DNA from: Gracilimonas mengyeensis
Lineage (GTDB): Bacteria; Bacteroidota; Rhodothermia; Balneolales; Balneolaceae
Assembly: GCF_900182705.1 (NCBI RefSeq)
Contig: NZ_FXTP01000001.1
Span: 248,001-312,000, forward strand
Direction of reading: 5' to 3'
DNA length: 64,000 nucleotides
Both the position numbers and the translations under genes were made by a program. Shown in pieces: positions 15,245 to 24,359 of the stretch (within the stretch, counting starts at the first letter, position 1; each line of letters starts with the position of its first letter). The notes under the pieces are model-generated. The model had not been told where the DNA came from. It searched no databases and was given only the letters and a program-made list of their open reading frames with translations.

Positions 15245-15980
15245 GTGTATTCGTCCTTCAAATTTGAATACAGATACCATTTCAAGCTGGTTTAGTTTGA
15301 GAAATCAAGAGTTGGTTCATCCCAACAAAAAGATTGCTGGTTTAAATCTGGGCTTAAACACTAGTGAAGATGACGATATAGTATTTGCAAACCGCGAAGA
15401 ACTACTGGATGAAATTGGTGTAGAAGTACATGAAATAGCCTATGCCATACAAGTGCATGGCACCTCGATAAAAGTGGTAGACCAGGGCGGTACTTTCCCT
15501 AATACGGATGGGTTTGTATGCAATACACCCGGACTAGCGCTAACTATTCAGGTAGCTGATTGCGCAGCGGTTTTACTGGGGGATGATAAGAATGAGGTGA
15601 TTGGTGCGGCCCATGCCGGTTGGAGAGGAGCGGCAGGTGATATCGTCCCGAAAACGATACAAGAAATGAAACAGCTGGGTGCAGATCCAAAAGCGATCAA
15701 AGCCTTTATAAGTCCGTGTATATCCCTCAAGAATTTTGAAGTAGGGGAAGAGGTGGCTGTGGAATTTCCGGATGCTTTTGTAGACCGAACGAATTACGCT
15801 AAACCTCATGTTGATTTGAAAGCTTTTTTAAAGCATCAGCTAATTGAAACCGGAGTACCGGAGCTACAAATATCAATTGATGAACACTGCACCATCGCAA
15901 ATGAAGATTTCTATTCCTATCGCCGACAGAAAGGTGAAAGTGGTCGTATGATGGGAATCATTAAATTGAATAAGCAATGA
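15225..15980 (+). CDS. pgeF: Peptidoglycan editing factor / laccase-domain purine nucleoside phosphorylase
   Basis: A 251-residue member of the YfiH/PgeF/LACC1 family, reported to act on purine nucleosides and, in E. coli, to prevent misincorporation of L-Ser into peptidoglycan precursors. Conserved metal-site motifs are visible: Gln-Val-His-Gly-Thr near 73, Ala-Asp-Cys-Ala-Ala-Val-Leu-Leu near 109, and Ala-His-Ala-Gly-Trp-Arg-Gly near 129. The C-terminal Tyr-Ser-Tyr-Arg-Arg also fits. The ATG lies inside the end of aroE (overlap 20 bp), and a second ATG codon follows immediately. Confidence 0.9.
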   Translation: MMSSQIKCIRPSNLNTDTISSWFSLRNQELVHPNKKIAGLNLGLNTSEDDDIVFANREELLDEIGVEVHEIAYAIQVHGTSIKVVDQGGTFPNTDGFVCNTPGLALTIQVADCAAVLLGDDKNEVIGAAHAGWRGAAGDIVPKTIQEMKQLGADPKAIKAFISPCISLKNFEVGEEVAVEFPDAFVDRTNYAKPHVDLKAFLKHQLIETGVPELQISIDEHCTIANEDFYSYRRQKGESGRMMGIIKLNKQ

Positions 15981-16020
15981 ACTCCGGGCTTTACAGATTC
16001 AACCATAAAGACTATTCCGT

Positions 16021-16920
16021 TTGAGAGTAAGTTATAATCCCGGCTATGTGGCCGATATCCCCGATGATCACGTTTTCCCGATGAAGAAATTTTCGGGATT
16101 ACATGCCTATTTGATTGCAAACAGAGTCATCAAAGAAGAGGAAGTAGTGGCTCCGTCTATGGTTGATTTTTCAAATTTGATTACAGCTCACACTTCCAGG
16201 TATGCCCGTGCTATTTGGGATGGTACGCTTACACACAAAGAGGAGCGAAGGATGGGCTTGCCGTGGAGTAAATCCCTGGCTATTCGTTCTCGTTTGGCGG
16301 TGCAAGGCACCATTAATGCAGGACTGATGGCTTTACAGGATGGATTAGCTGGTAACCTTGCGGGAGGAACGCATCACTCCATGCCGGATCATGGCGAAGG
16401 ATTTTGTGTGTATAATGATGTAGCCGTCGCCATCAGGGTATTGCAGCATTCGAAATGGGCCAGCAAGATTTTAGTTGTAGATTGTGATGTTCATCAAGGC
16501 AATGGGACAGCACATATTTTTGCAAATGATCCGGATGTGTACACTTTTTCCATTCATGGTGAAAAGAACTACCCATTTAAAAAGCCCCCCTCAGATCTCG
16601 ATGTTGGACTGCCTGACAAGACCGGAGATCCCGATTATCATAAAGCCTTGATAGATGCTTTAGATAAGGTTCTTTCAGAGTTTGAACCGGATTTAGTGTT
16701 TTACCTTGGCGGGATTGATCCGCTGGCGGCTGATCACTTTGGAAGACTATCGCTTACGCTGGCCGGACTGCGCGAACGGGAGCGGATTGTCATCGAAACC
16801 ATCACCCAAAAAAATTACCCGCTGGTGCTACTTCTTTCTGGGGGCTATGCACCAACTTTGCAAGATACGGTGAAGGCCCATGCCCAAATGTATGAAGTGG
16901 CAAAAGAAATGGGCTTTTGA
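16021..16920 (+). CDS. Histone deacetylase-family (acetylpolyamine/AcuC-like) amidohydrolase
   Basis: A zinc-dependent deacetylase fold of 299 residues. Catalytic signatures are Gly-Gly-Thr-His-His-Ser-Met-Pro-Asp-His-Gly-Glu-Gly-Phe-Cys (tandem His) near 117-131 and Val-Asp-Cys-Asp-Val-His-Gln-Gly-Asn-Gly (zinc Asp and His) near 156-165. A late Asp occurs in Gly-Gly-Ile-Asp-Pro. A TTG start at 16021 is used, because the frame upstream is closed by a stop at 16006-16008 and no ATG lies before the conserved region. Members hydrolyse acetyl-lysine or acetylpolyamines; the substrate here is unknown. It begins 40 bp after pgeF. Confidence 0.87.
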   Translation: MRVSYNPGYVADIPDDHVFPMKKFSGLHAYLIANRVIKEEEVVAPSMVDFSNLITAHTSRYARAIWDGTLTHKEERRMGLPWSKSLAIRSRLAVQGTINAGLMALQDGLAGNLAGGTHHSMPDHGEGFCVYNDVAVAIRVLQHSKWASKILVVDCDVHQGNGTAHIFANDPDVYTFSIHGEKNYPFKKPPSDLDVGLPDKTGDPDYHKALIDALDKVLSEFEPDLVFYLGGIDPLAADHFGRLSLTLAGLRERERIVIETITQKNYPLVLLLSGGYAPTLQDTVKAHAQMYEVAKEMGF

Positions 16921-16954
16921 TCTATGAATGCTTAATTTAGGCGTCGATTATCAG

Positions 16955-16980
16955 GGCGCAGTTAATGCGCCTTTACTGTT
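16955..16980 (+). terminator. Probable terminator after the deacetylase gene
   Basis: GGCGCA (16955-16960) and TGCGCC (16966-16971) form a perfect 6-bp GC-rich stem with a 5-base loop, followed by TTTACTGTTT. The T-run is interrupted, so the strength is uncertain. It separates the deacetylase gene from dxr. Confidence 0.5.
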
Positions 16981-17016
16981 TGGATCGACTGCACTTTCTC
17001 ATGCCTTCAGGTATGA

Positions 17017-18189
17017 ATGACTAACCAAGATCAAAAACTTTTGAGCATACAAAAACTGGCAATTTTAGGTTCAACCGGCTCTATCGGCACGCAAGCGCTG
17101 GATATTGTTCGGCAGCACCCGGACAAATTTGAGATTGTGGCCCTTACGGCACATTCAAACTGGGAATTGTTGGCTGAACAGGTTAATGAGTTTCAACCAC
17201 GATATACGGTTATCAGTGATGAGGAGCATGTAGAAGTGTTATCAGACACTGTATCCGACACCGAAGTACTTTCCGGATCAACAGAGTTGGCTGATATTGC
17301 AAGCCTCGATGAAGTAGATACGGTTTTAAATGCTCTGGTGGGCTTTGCAGGTTTTGAGTCAACTCTTTCTGCCATCAATGCTGGAAAAAAGGTGGCGCTA
17401 GCCAACAAAGAGTCACTGGTAGTTGGCGGTGCGTTGATAAAAAATGCATTGCAGCAATCAGGTGCTCAACTTTTACCGGTAGATTCTGAGCACAGCGCTA
17501 TGTTTCAATGCCTGACAGGAGAAAACCGGAAGGATATTGAGAAGATTATTATCACAGCCAGCGGCGGACCTTTCCGGGAGCTCAACCGCAGTGAAATGCA
17601 GGAAGTGACAGTGGAACAAGCCCTGGATCATCCCAACTGGAATATGGGTGCTAAAATCACTATTGATTCGGCCACGATGATGAACAAGGGGCTGGAAATA
17701 ATTGAAGCACACTGGTTATTTGATTTGCCCGTTAAACAGATTGAGCCGGTTATTCATCCCCAAAGTATCATACATTCGATGATCACTTTTGTAGATGGTT
17801 CCAGCAAAGCGCAACTGGGACTGCCGGATATGAAAGTGCCCATCATTTATGCACTTAGTTATCCGGAAAGATGGACCTTAGATACACCAAGAATGGACTG
17901 GAAAGAGGCGCAAAACCTGACTTTTGAACCGGTTGACTACGAGAAGTTCCCTTGCGTAAAATTGGCAATGGATAGTATCACGGAAGGTCCTTATGCTCCG
18001 GCTGTTTTAAACGCAGCCAATGAAGTAGCAGTAGATCGATTTTTAAAACGTGAAATTGGTTATATTGACATCCCTAAAATTGTGGAAAAAAGTTTGGCAA
18101 ATATCCAATCTAAGGATAGTTTAAACGTTGAGACGCTAAAAGAAATTGACAAAGAGACGCGTAGCTACGCGGAATCACTCACTAAATAA
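17017..18189 (+). CDS. dxr: 1-deoxy-D-xylulose 5-phosphate reductoisomerase
   Basis: Second enzyme of the MEP isoprenoid pathway, converting DXP to MEP with NADPH. The 390-residue protein carries the NADPH loop Gly-Ser-Thr-Gly-Ser-Ile-Gly near residues 18-24, Ala-Asn-Lys-Glu-Ser-Leu-Val near 128, and the metal/substrate motif Asp-Ser-Glu-His-Ser-Ala near 156. Ser-Ala-Thr-Met-Met-Asn-Lys-Gly-Leu-Glu near 222 and His-Pro-Gln-Ser-Ile-Ile-His-Ser near 247 complete the signature. Length is normal. rseP follows 5 bp downstream, the dxr-rseP order common in bacteria, so the two are probably cotranscribed. Confidence 0.96.
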   Translation: MTNQDQKLLSIQKLAILGSTGSIGTQALDIVRQHPDKFEIVALTAHSNWELLAEQVNEFQPRYTVISDEEHVEVLSDTVSDTEVLSGSTELADIASLDEVDTVLNALVGFAGFESTLSAINAGKKVALANKESLVVGGALIKNALQQSGAQLLPVDSEHSAMFQCLTGENRKDIEKIIITASGGPFRELNRSEMQEVTVEQALDHPNWNMGAKITIDSATMMNKGLEIIEAHWLFDLPVKQIEPVIHPQSIIHSMITFVDGSSKAQLGLPDMKVPIIYALSYPERWTLDTPRMDWKEAQNLTFEPVDYEKFPCVKLAMDSITEGPYAPAVLNAANEVAVDRFLKREIGYIDIPKIVEKSLANIQSKDSLNVETLKEIDKETRSYAESLTK

Positions 18190-18194
18190 GTTAC

Positions 18195-19529
18195 ATGGAC
18201 TGGTTTCTAAATCTATTAAATACACTGCTCATTTTTGGCGGGGCGCTGATGCTCCTCGTTTTTGTACACGAACTTGGGCACTTCCTTGCAGCAAAACTCT
18301 TTGGGATGCGTGTAGAACGCTTCTCCATCGGTTTCCCGCCCCGTGTATGGGGTTTCCAGAAGGGAGAGACTGACTACTGTATCGGAGCAACTCCGCTGGG
18401 CGGATATGTTAAAATTTCCGGGATGATTGACGAGAGTCTGGATACCGATCATCTTGAAAAAGAACCCGAACCCTGGGAGTTTCGAAGCAAGCCTGTTTGG
18501 CAGCGAATTATTACCATTACAGCTGGTGTAATATTCAATATGATTCTGGCAGTGATGATCTACTTCGGAATGACTTACACACAGGGTAAAGCCGTACTGC
18601 CTATTGAAGAGACAGAAGGTATTTATGTACCTGAGACCTCGCTTTTACATGAAGTGGGCTTCCAAACCGGGGATAAAATTGTTGGTGTAAATGGTGAACG
18701 AGCTACTTATTTCAATGACTTGGTTTCACTGTCTAACCTGACTTCCGATAATCTGAATTATACGGTTATAAGAGATGGTAATGAGGTGAATATTCCCGTT
18801 TCGCCAAACTATTTAGACAGTTTGAAGACCCGCGGTTTTATCAGTCCTGAATACACATATCCATCCACGATATCTTCTGTTCAGGCAGGAAGTCCGGCAG
18901 CGTCAGCGGGCCTTGAAGCCGGAGATAAATTTATATCGGCAAATGGTAATTCTGTTAAATATTGGGTACAGCTGGTTGATATTATACAAAATGCTGAGGG
19001 AGCCATTGATTTTGGCATTCAACGGGGTGACTCCGTGTTTTATACTTCCATTGCGCCAGACCCTGAAACCCAAACGGTAGGCATTGTTTCCCCCACACTT
19101 GACATGGCTGGGGCTACTCGCATTGATTACGGTTTATTTGAGTCAATCAGTGAAGGCTATCATGAAACCGTTGATCGGACAGTTGGTACCGTACAGGCAT
19201 TTGCCCGCATGTTTAGTGGTGATATTTCTGTAACCCAGAATCTTGGTGGTCCCATAGCAATTGCAAATATGACCCGCGAAGCAACAGATAGAGCCGGATG
19301 GATTGGTTTTTGGAATATTACAGCATTACTAAGTATCACCTTGGCTATTTTAAACATTTTGCCCATTCCAGCTTTGGATGGAGGTCATCTTGTATTCCTA
19401 ATATATGAAGGGATTACCCGGCGAGAGCCTTCTGAAAAGGTTCGCATGGTGGCTCAGCAGATTGGCTTCTTCATCATGATAGCCATCTTCATATTTGTAA
19501 TGTTCAACGATGCATTCAGGTATTTTTAA
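18195..19529 (+). CDS. rseP: RIP-type site-2 metalloprotease RseP
   Basis: An intramembrane zinc protease that cleaves membrane anchors such as anti-sigma factors and signal-peptide remnants. The 444-residue protein has HELGH at residues 25-29 within the first membrane helix. Two central PDZ-like domains lie at about 135-205 and 215-300, and the C-terminal metal motif Asn-Ile-Leu-Pro-Ile-Pro-Ala-Leu-Asp-Gly-Gly-His is near 395. The last helix is near 420-440. It begins 5 bp after dxr. No membrane anti-sigma factor is encoded next to it, so its substrate here is open. Confidence 0.93.
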   Translation: MDWFLNLLNTLLIFGGALMLLVFVHELGHFLAAKLFGMRVERFSIGFPPRVWGFQKGETDYCIGATPLGGYVKISGMIDESLDTDHLEKEPEPWEFRSKPVWQRIITITAGVIFNMILAVMIYFGMTYTQGKAVLPIEETEGIYVPETSLLHEVGFQTGDKIVGVNGERATYFNDLVSLSNLTSDNLNYTVIRDGNEVNIPVSPNYLDSLKTRGFISPEYTYPSTISSVQAGSPAASAGLEAGDKFISANGNSVKYWVQLVDIIQNAEGAIDFGIQRGDSVFYTSIAPDPETQTVGIVSPTLDMAGATRIDYGLFESISEGYHETVDRTVGTVQAFARMFSGDISVTQNLGGPIAIANMTREATDRAGWIGFWNITALLSITLAILNILPIPALDGGHLVFLIYEGITRREPSEKVRMVAQQIGFFIMIAIFIFVMFNDAFRYF

Positions 19530-19693
19530 TTTCTAAATTGGGCATTGCTGTAAGGACCAGAAATTGAATGAATTCTACTGTCTGAAGTGAACCGTTATTG
19601 GTCTATGTGGATTGGTTATGAGTTTTTAACTGAACCTACTATCCTTTCCCAATAAATGCGTAACCGTTTGCCGAATAACCATTTACTAATGTT

Positions 19694-20344
19694 ATGATCT
19701 CACGTGAAGGATTTGCTACCATTGCCATTGTAGGCATTGTTTCTGCACTGATAAGTATTTTTGCCGTCTACTTTTTACCGCAATGGATTGCTTATGCTAT
19801 TATGGCAGTTTTTGTGGTTTTAACGGCACTCACGGTATTCTTTTTTAGAGATCCAGAGCGTACTCCTCCTGCTAATCAGGATTTGATTATATCTCCTGCT
19901 GATGGAAAAGTGGTGTTCGTGAAAGAAGTGGAAGAGGATGTATATCTAAAAGAGAAGGCTACACAAATCAGCATTTTTCTTTCCCCGCTGAATGTGCATG
20001 TGAACCGTAACCCTGTTTCTGGTTTGTTAGAGTATGTGAAGTACCATCCGGGCGAATACCTTATGGCCTGGACGGAGCACGCCTCTGAGCTCAATGAACG
20101 GGCTGATTTTGGAGTGAAGCATCCGTCCGGTACTAAAATATTCTTCCGGCAGATTACCGGATTTTTGGCTCGTCGCATCGTTTACAATATTGGAGAAGGG
20201 GATCAGCTTAAAGCCGGGGAGCGCTTCGGTATCATGAAATTCGGCTCCAGAATGGATATTGTGGTGCCAGGCAATGTGAAGGTTAAGGTACAGCCGGGCG
20301 ATACAACTGTTGCTGGAGAGTCGATTTTAGGAGAGATTAAGTGA
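19694..20344 (+). CDS. psd: Phosphatidylserine decarboxylase, short (archaeal-type) form
   Basis: Makes phosphatidylethanolamine from phosphatidylserine at the inner membrane. The 216-residue proenzyme has two N-terminal membrane helices (about 5-50) and the Ser-Pro-Ala-Asp-Gly motif near 75. The self-cleavage site is Phe-Gly-Ser-Arg, where Ser185 should become the pyruvoyl group of the alpha chain. The short form with GS rather than LGST is typical for Psd-related proteins of Bacteroidota. The gene stands 164 bp after rseP and is likely transcribed on its own. Confidence 0.9.
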   Translation: MISREGFATIAIVGIVSALISIFAVYFLPQWIAYAIMAVFVVLTALTVFFFRDPERTPPANQDLIISPADGKVVFVKEVEEDVYLKEKATQISIFLSPLNVHVNRNPVSGLLEYVKYHPGEYLMAWTEHASELNERADFGVKHPSGTKIFFRQITGFLARRIVYNIGEGDQLKAGERFGIMKFGSRMDIVVPGNVKVKVQPGDTTVAGESILGEIK

Positions 20345-20572
20345 TATAGTGATGGGGTGATATGGTATTGAAAGGTCAGGCTTATTTGTAAAATTTCAGT
20401 TTACATTATTTTCTGTCATTGGTGTGATGCCGATCTTTATAGCGATACAATCACAGCCCATATAGTCTTCTCAAATATCACCGTTTCGCTTTACTTTTTT
20501 GTGATAGATAGTCTCTTCAATATTGTAAATATTTAGCCCTTCAGAAGAGTTATCCCGCAATACTATCCGCAT

Positions 20573-20602
20573 AAAAAAAAGCCTGAAAGATTACTTCCAG
20601 GC
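20573..20602 (-). terminator. Rho-independent terminator of the FKBP gene
   Basis: Read on the - strand, GCCTGGAAG / CTTTCAGGC (20602 down to 20581) form a 9-bp stem with one mismatch and a 4-base loop, followed by eight T (A-run at 20573-20580 on the + strand). It lies 32 bp beyond the FKBP gene stop. Confidence 0.82.
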
Positions 20603-20633
20603 TCTGAATTTATAATAAATTAATAAGTGTAAA

Positions 20634-21341
20634 TTATTGTGCTTCTTTAACTTCCAGTAGCTCTACTTTAAAAATCAATGTTTGATTTGGTCCAATGGGG
20701 CTGCCTTGTGGAGGACGAGCGCCATAGGCTAAATCAGAAGGAATGTAGAACTCATACGTTGCACCTTCCTGCATCAGTTGTACGCCTTCGGTCCAGCCTG
20801 GAATAACACGGTTAAGCGGGAATTCAGCCGGCTCGCCTCTTTCGTAAGAGCTGTCAAAAACTTCACCGTTAAGCAGTTTTCCTTCGTAATGCACACGCAC
20901 TACATTTTCAGCAGTAGGGGAGGCACCGTCACCTTCTTCAATAACTTTGTACTGTAAACCGGAGTCGGTTACCTGAACACCTTCTTTGGATTTATTTTCT
21001 TCCAGGAAGGATTCGCCTTCTTCGGCGTTATCAGAACTTTGTTTTTCATTCAGTTCTTGAAGATAACTATTGGTAACGGCCATGATTTGTTCTTGTGTTA
21101 ACAAGCCGTCTTCACCAGAAATACCAGTACTCATACCGGCGTTATAGTTTCCGTAGTTTAACTCTTCAACGCCTTCACGAGCCAGAAATGAACCGTTTTG
21201 ATACCCCAAAGCATAACTAACACTGTCCAGTTTAGTTGAAAGATTCGCTTCAGGACTGTTATTGCTTTGTGTTTGGTTACAGGCCGATACAAAGAGGAAC
21301 GAGCCTACAACCGTACCAAGAATTAACTTTTGAAATGTCAT
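20634..21341 (-). CDS. FKBP-type peptidyl-prolyl cis-trans isomerase lipoprotein
   Basis: A 235-residue envelope foldase. The start at 21341 places a lipoprotein signal peptide (lipobox Val-Ser-Ala-Cys, Cys21) at the N terminus; a longer in-frame ATG at 21392 would add a non-signal extension, so it is rejected. Residues about 35-125 form an FKBP_N dimerisation domain. The C-terminal FKBP domain (about 135-232) begins Val-His-Tyr-Glu-Gly-Lys-Leu and contains the active-site Val-Ile-Pro-Gly-Trp-Thr-Glu-Gly-Val-Gln and Ala-Tyr-Gly. It is similar to FkpA/Mip. It likely faces the periplasm from the inner leaflet of the outer membrane. Confidence 0.9.
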   Translation of the reverse strand: MTFQKLILGTVVGSFLFVSACNQTQSNNSPEANLSTKLDSVSYALGYQNGSFLAREGVEELNYGNYNAGMSTGISGEDGLLTQEQIMAVTNSYLQELNEKQSSDNAEEGESFLEENKSKEGVQVTDSGLQYKVIEEGDGASPTAENVVRVHYEGKLLNGEVFDSSYERGEPAEFPLNRVIPGWTEGVQLMQEGATYEFYIPSDLAYGARPPQGSPIGPNQTLIFKVELLEVKEAQ

Positions 21342-21485
21342 ATTATGGATTTTAAAATTAAGATTTGTGAAAGGTTTAAAATCAATTACCACAAAATAGG
21401 GTAAATCACGGCAAAGTGGAATAAATAATCTTCTATCTGTGTATATTGAAAGGCTATTTAAATAATTTTAAAAACAGACGATATT

Positions 21486-23033
21486 TTGACTTTTAACGAC
21501 TTTAGCTTTCATGAAGCCTTGCAGAGCGGTTTGAGAGATACGGGCTACTCAGAACCCACGCCTATCCAAGAGCAAGCCATACCCATTATTTTAGAACAAA
21601 AAGATCTTATTGGGGCTGCCCAAACAGGTACAGGAAAAACTGGTGCCTTTGTAATTCCCATCCTGCAGAAAATCCTGGAAAACAAATCGGATCATACGCA
21701 GGCGCTGATTTTATCACCAACAAGAGAATTGGCCCAGCAGATAGACGAACAAATTTTTGCACTGGGATACCATACCGGGATCTCATCGGCTAACGTAATA
21801 GGCGGAGCTAACTTTGCCCAGCAGGCCAATGCAATCCGTGGCGGAGTTGATATAATTGTAGCCACTCCCGGGCGTCTGATTGACCAAATGAAAGTGCTGG
21901 ATATGGATTTAAGCCATATCAAATACCTTGTATTGGATGAAGCTGACCGGATGTTGGATATGGGATTCTTGCCCGATGTAACCAAGATCATCAAGCAGCT
22001 GCCTCAAGAGCGGCAGACGCTGTTATTCTCAGCAACCATGCCCGGGGAGATCAAGAAACTGGCCAACCAGTTCATGAAAAATCCCGAGAAGATTGAAATA
22101 GAAATTGAGAAACCTTCCGGAAGTATCACTCAAAAGGGATATTTCGTAGACCAACGCCAAAAATTAAAATTGGTACAACAAGTACTGGACGAGCTGGAGT
22201 GGGAGTCGTGTATCATTTTCTGTGCTACCAAGCGTGGCACAGACCAGTTGGAACAACTATTGGTGAAGAATGGCATTAATGCCGGCAGTATTCATGGTGA
22301 CCGTGACCAGGATGAGCGGAACAAAGCACTGCATGATTTCAAAAGCGGTAAAGTACCTGTTATTGTAGCCACAGATGTACTGGCTCGTGGTATTGATATT
22401 GACAATGTTTCTTTGATTATCAATTACGATGTACCTCGTCAGGTTGAGGATTATGTCCATCGCATTGGCCGAACGGGGCGATATGATAAGACTGGTATCG
22501 CTGTAACCTTCGTCAATAAAAAGGACAAAAGGGCTTTCTCTGCTATTCAGGACAAAGTGGGGGATCAGTTGGAAATTATGGAGCAACAATCTTCCCGAAA
22601 GAAAAGCTCACGAAAAAGCTCCAGGAAAAGTGATGACAATCAGTCCAGTAAAAAGAGCGATTCAAAATCTGCTTCAAATAATTCGAATAAGAATGAGGAT
22701 TCAAAATCATCAGATAACAATTCAGTGCGGAAAAAGAAATTGAGTGACAAAGAAATTCAGGCTGCAAATAAGCGCGTAGAAAACCTGAAAAGTGTGAAGG
22801 TAGTGCTTAAGCACAACCTTAAGAAGGATAAAAAGCAAGACAACAAGCCAGCTTCAAAAGACAAGGGTAAAAGTAGTAAAAGCTCATCCGGGAAGTCATC
22901 TTCTTCCAGCAAAAAAAGCAGCAGAAAGAATGTGATGCCGGCAGAACGAATAAAGAAAGCTACCAAGCGCAATCAAAATGCACCAAAGCCAGCTAAAGGA
23001 CTGTGGGGTTTGATCAAATCGTTCTTTTCCTGA
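21486..23033 (+). CDS. rhlE: DEAD-box RNA helicase, RhlE-like
   Basis: An ATP-dependent RNA helicase of 515 residues, with a TTG start giving the usual Met-Thr-Phe N terminus. Motifs in order: Q motif (Pro-Thr-Pro-Ile-Gln), AQTGTGKT (motif I), Pro-Thr-Arg-Glu-Leu, DEAD in Val-Leu-Asp-Glu-Ala-Asp, SAT, Ala-Arg-Gly-Ile-Asp-Ile, and His-Arg-Ile-Gly-Arg-Thr-Gly-Arg. Residues from about 370 to the end are a long basic, low-complexity Ser/Lys/Asn tail typical of RhlE/CsdA-like RNA-binding extensions. It is separate from the surrounding genes; a role in ribosome assembly or RNA decay is general to the family. Confidence 0.9.
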   Translation: MTFNDFSFHEALQSGLRDTGYSEPTPIQEQAIPIILEQKDLIGAAQTGTGKTGAFVIPILQKILENKSDHTQALILSPTRELAQQIDEQIFALGYHTGISSANVIGGANFAQQANAIRGGVDIIVATPGRLIDQMKVLDMDLSHIKYLVLDEADRMLDMGFLPDVTKIIKQLPQERQTLLFSATMPGEIKKLANQFMKNPEKIEIEIEKPSGSITQKGYFVDQRQKLKLVQQVLDELEWESCIIFCATKRGTDQLEQLLVKNGINAGSIHGDRDQDERNKALHDFKSGKVPVIVATDVLARGIDIDNVSLIINYDVPRQVEDYVHRIGRTGRYDKTGIAVTFVNKKDKRAFSAIQDKVGDQLEIMEQQSSRKKSSRKSSRKSDDNQSSKKSDSKSASNNSNKNEDSKSSDNNSVRKKKLSDKEIQAANKRVENLKSVKVVLKHNLKKDKKQDNKPASKDKGKSSKSSSGKSSSSSKKSSRKNVMPAERIKKATKRNQNAPKPAKGLWGLIKSFFS

Positions 23034-23106
23034 TCTGGTTAAGGTAATATTTACAATGCCTTAATTTAAAGGAAGCTTGTTAAGTTGTACTTTTAAAATA
23101 AAATCT

Positions 23107-24276
23107 ATGAAAAATTTTATTCTTGTTACTCTAACATTCATTCTGGCATTGGCCTGCCAGCAAGCGGAGATGGAGGATAAGACCGAAGCCTTCCAGCTTT
23201 CCAGTTCTGTAAGTGCTGAAAAACCTCCTATGCTTTCCATGTCAGATAAAACAACCGTTAAAAATGTAATCTTTTTGATAGGAGACGGAACAGGCTTTGC
23301 CCAGATCACAGCCGGTCAGTATGCCTTGGTTGGGCCTGAAGGTCGACTTCATCTCCAAACAATGCCTGTAACAGGAACGGTAAAAACTTCCTCTTCAGAT
23401 AACTTAATTACCGATTCTGCTGCCGGTGCAACGGCTTATTCTTGCGGTATCAAAACCTACAACGGAGCCATTGGGGTTAACCCTGAACAAGTTCCCTGCA
23501 CCACCATTTTAGAGCTCGCTGAACAAGAAGGACTTAGTACCGGATTGATATCCACATCTTCCATCACACATGCAACGCCGGCCAGTTATGCCGCACATGT
23601 GAACGACAGGGGGATGCAGGAGGATATTGCTGCTGATTTTCTGGATTCTGGAGCTGAAGTATTCCTCGGGGGCGGATGGAAGTGGTTTGCGCCTGAACTA
23701 CGCTCAGATTCACTGGACTTAGTAACCCAATTTGAAGAGTCTGGATACCAGGTTCTGAGAAATGCTACGCAGTTGATCAATGCCAATGGGGAACGCCTTT
23801 TAGGACTTTTTGCCGAAGATGGCATGGAACGCGAGGAGGGAGAGCCTTCCAGTTCTCAAATGGTAGAGAAGGCCCTGGAGCTTTTGACTAAAGATGAAGA
23901 CGGCTTTTTCCTGATGTTGGAAGGGAGCCAAATTGACTGGGCAGGTCATTCTAATGATATTGAATATCTTAAACGAGAGATGAAGGATTTTGATGATGCG
24001 GTAAAAACCGTGTTGGATTTTGCCGAACAAGATGGTGAAACACTGGTAGTGTTTACCGCTGATCATGAAACCGGTGGTTTAACACTTTTAGATCAAACAG
24101 CAAGCGATTCCCTTCAGGTTTACTGGGCAACAACACATCATAGCGGGGTTCCGGTACCTTTGATGGCTTACGGTCCTCAGGCTCAGGAATTCATGGGATG
24201 GATGGATAACACAGAAGTAGGTATTAAGTTGGCCCGCTTGCTTCAGGTAGGGGATTTACCGATTCTTTCTGAGTAA
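23107..24276 (+). CDS. phoA: Alkaline phosphatase (PhoA family), lipoprotein
   Basis: A phosphomonoesterase of about 389 residues. The start at 23107 gives a lipoprotein-type signal peptide with a Cys near residue 16 (Leu-Ala-Cys-Gln). The metal-site Asp occurs in Ile-Gly-Asp-Gly-Thr-Gly near 58, and the nucleophile Ser in Thr-Asp-Ser-Ala-Ala-Gly-Ala-Thr-Ala near 100. Later metal ligands occur in Asp-Trp-Ala-Gly-His-Ser and Thr-Ala-Asp-His-Glu-Thr-Gly-Gly. Asp-Ser-Ala-Ala is the classical PhoA signature, unlike the Thr nucleophile of PafA-type enzymes. It should work in the periplasm or on the cell surface to obtain phosphate. No Pho box was identified. Confidence 0.9.
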   Translation: MKNFILVTLTFILALACQQAEMEDKTEAFQLSSSVSAEKPPMLSMSDKTTVKNVIFLIGDGTGFAQITAGQYALVGPEGRLHLQTMPVTGTVKTSSSDNLITDSAAGATAYSCGIKTYNGAIGVNPEQVPCTTILELAEQEGLSTGLISTSSITHATPASYAAHVNDRGMQEDIAADFLDSGAEVFLGGGWKWFAPELRSDSLDLVTQFEESGYQVLRNATQLINANGERLLGLFAEDGMEREEGEPSSSQMVEKALELLTKDEDGFFLMLEGSQIDWAGHSNDIEYLKREMKDFDDAVKTVLDFAEQDGETLVVFTADHETGGLTLLDQTASDSLQVYWATTHHSGVPVPLMAYGPQAQEFMGWMDNTEVGIKLARLLQVGDLPILSE

Positions 24277-24305
24277 TATCTTTGGTTCGCGATAATATAG
24301 AGCAT

Positions 24306-24338
24306 AAAAAAAGCCTGTAAAGAACACAGGCTTTTTTT
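24306..24338. terminator. Bidirectional terminator between phoA and the REC-PAS kinase
   Basis: AAAAAAAGCCTGT (24306-24318) and ACAGGCTTTTTTT (24326-24338) form a long inverted repeat with a 7-base loop. It has T-runs on both strands, so it can end both the phoA transcript and the converging kinase transcript. Confidence 0.88.
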
Positions 24339-24359
24339 ATGGATGAAATATGTCATGAA

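Noticed and set aside
20345-20572. Possible tRNA or small RNA in the gap after psd
   Set aside because: Repeated gtgata stretches are present, but no cloverleaf, CCA end or hairpin other than the FKBP terminator was found.
22590-23030. Ser/Lys-rich coding repeats as a possible separate repeat element
   Set aside because: The frame is continuous with the helicase, and such basic tails are usual in RhlE-like proteins.
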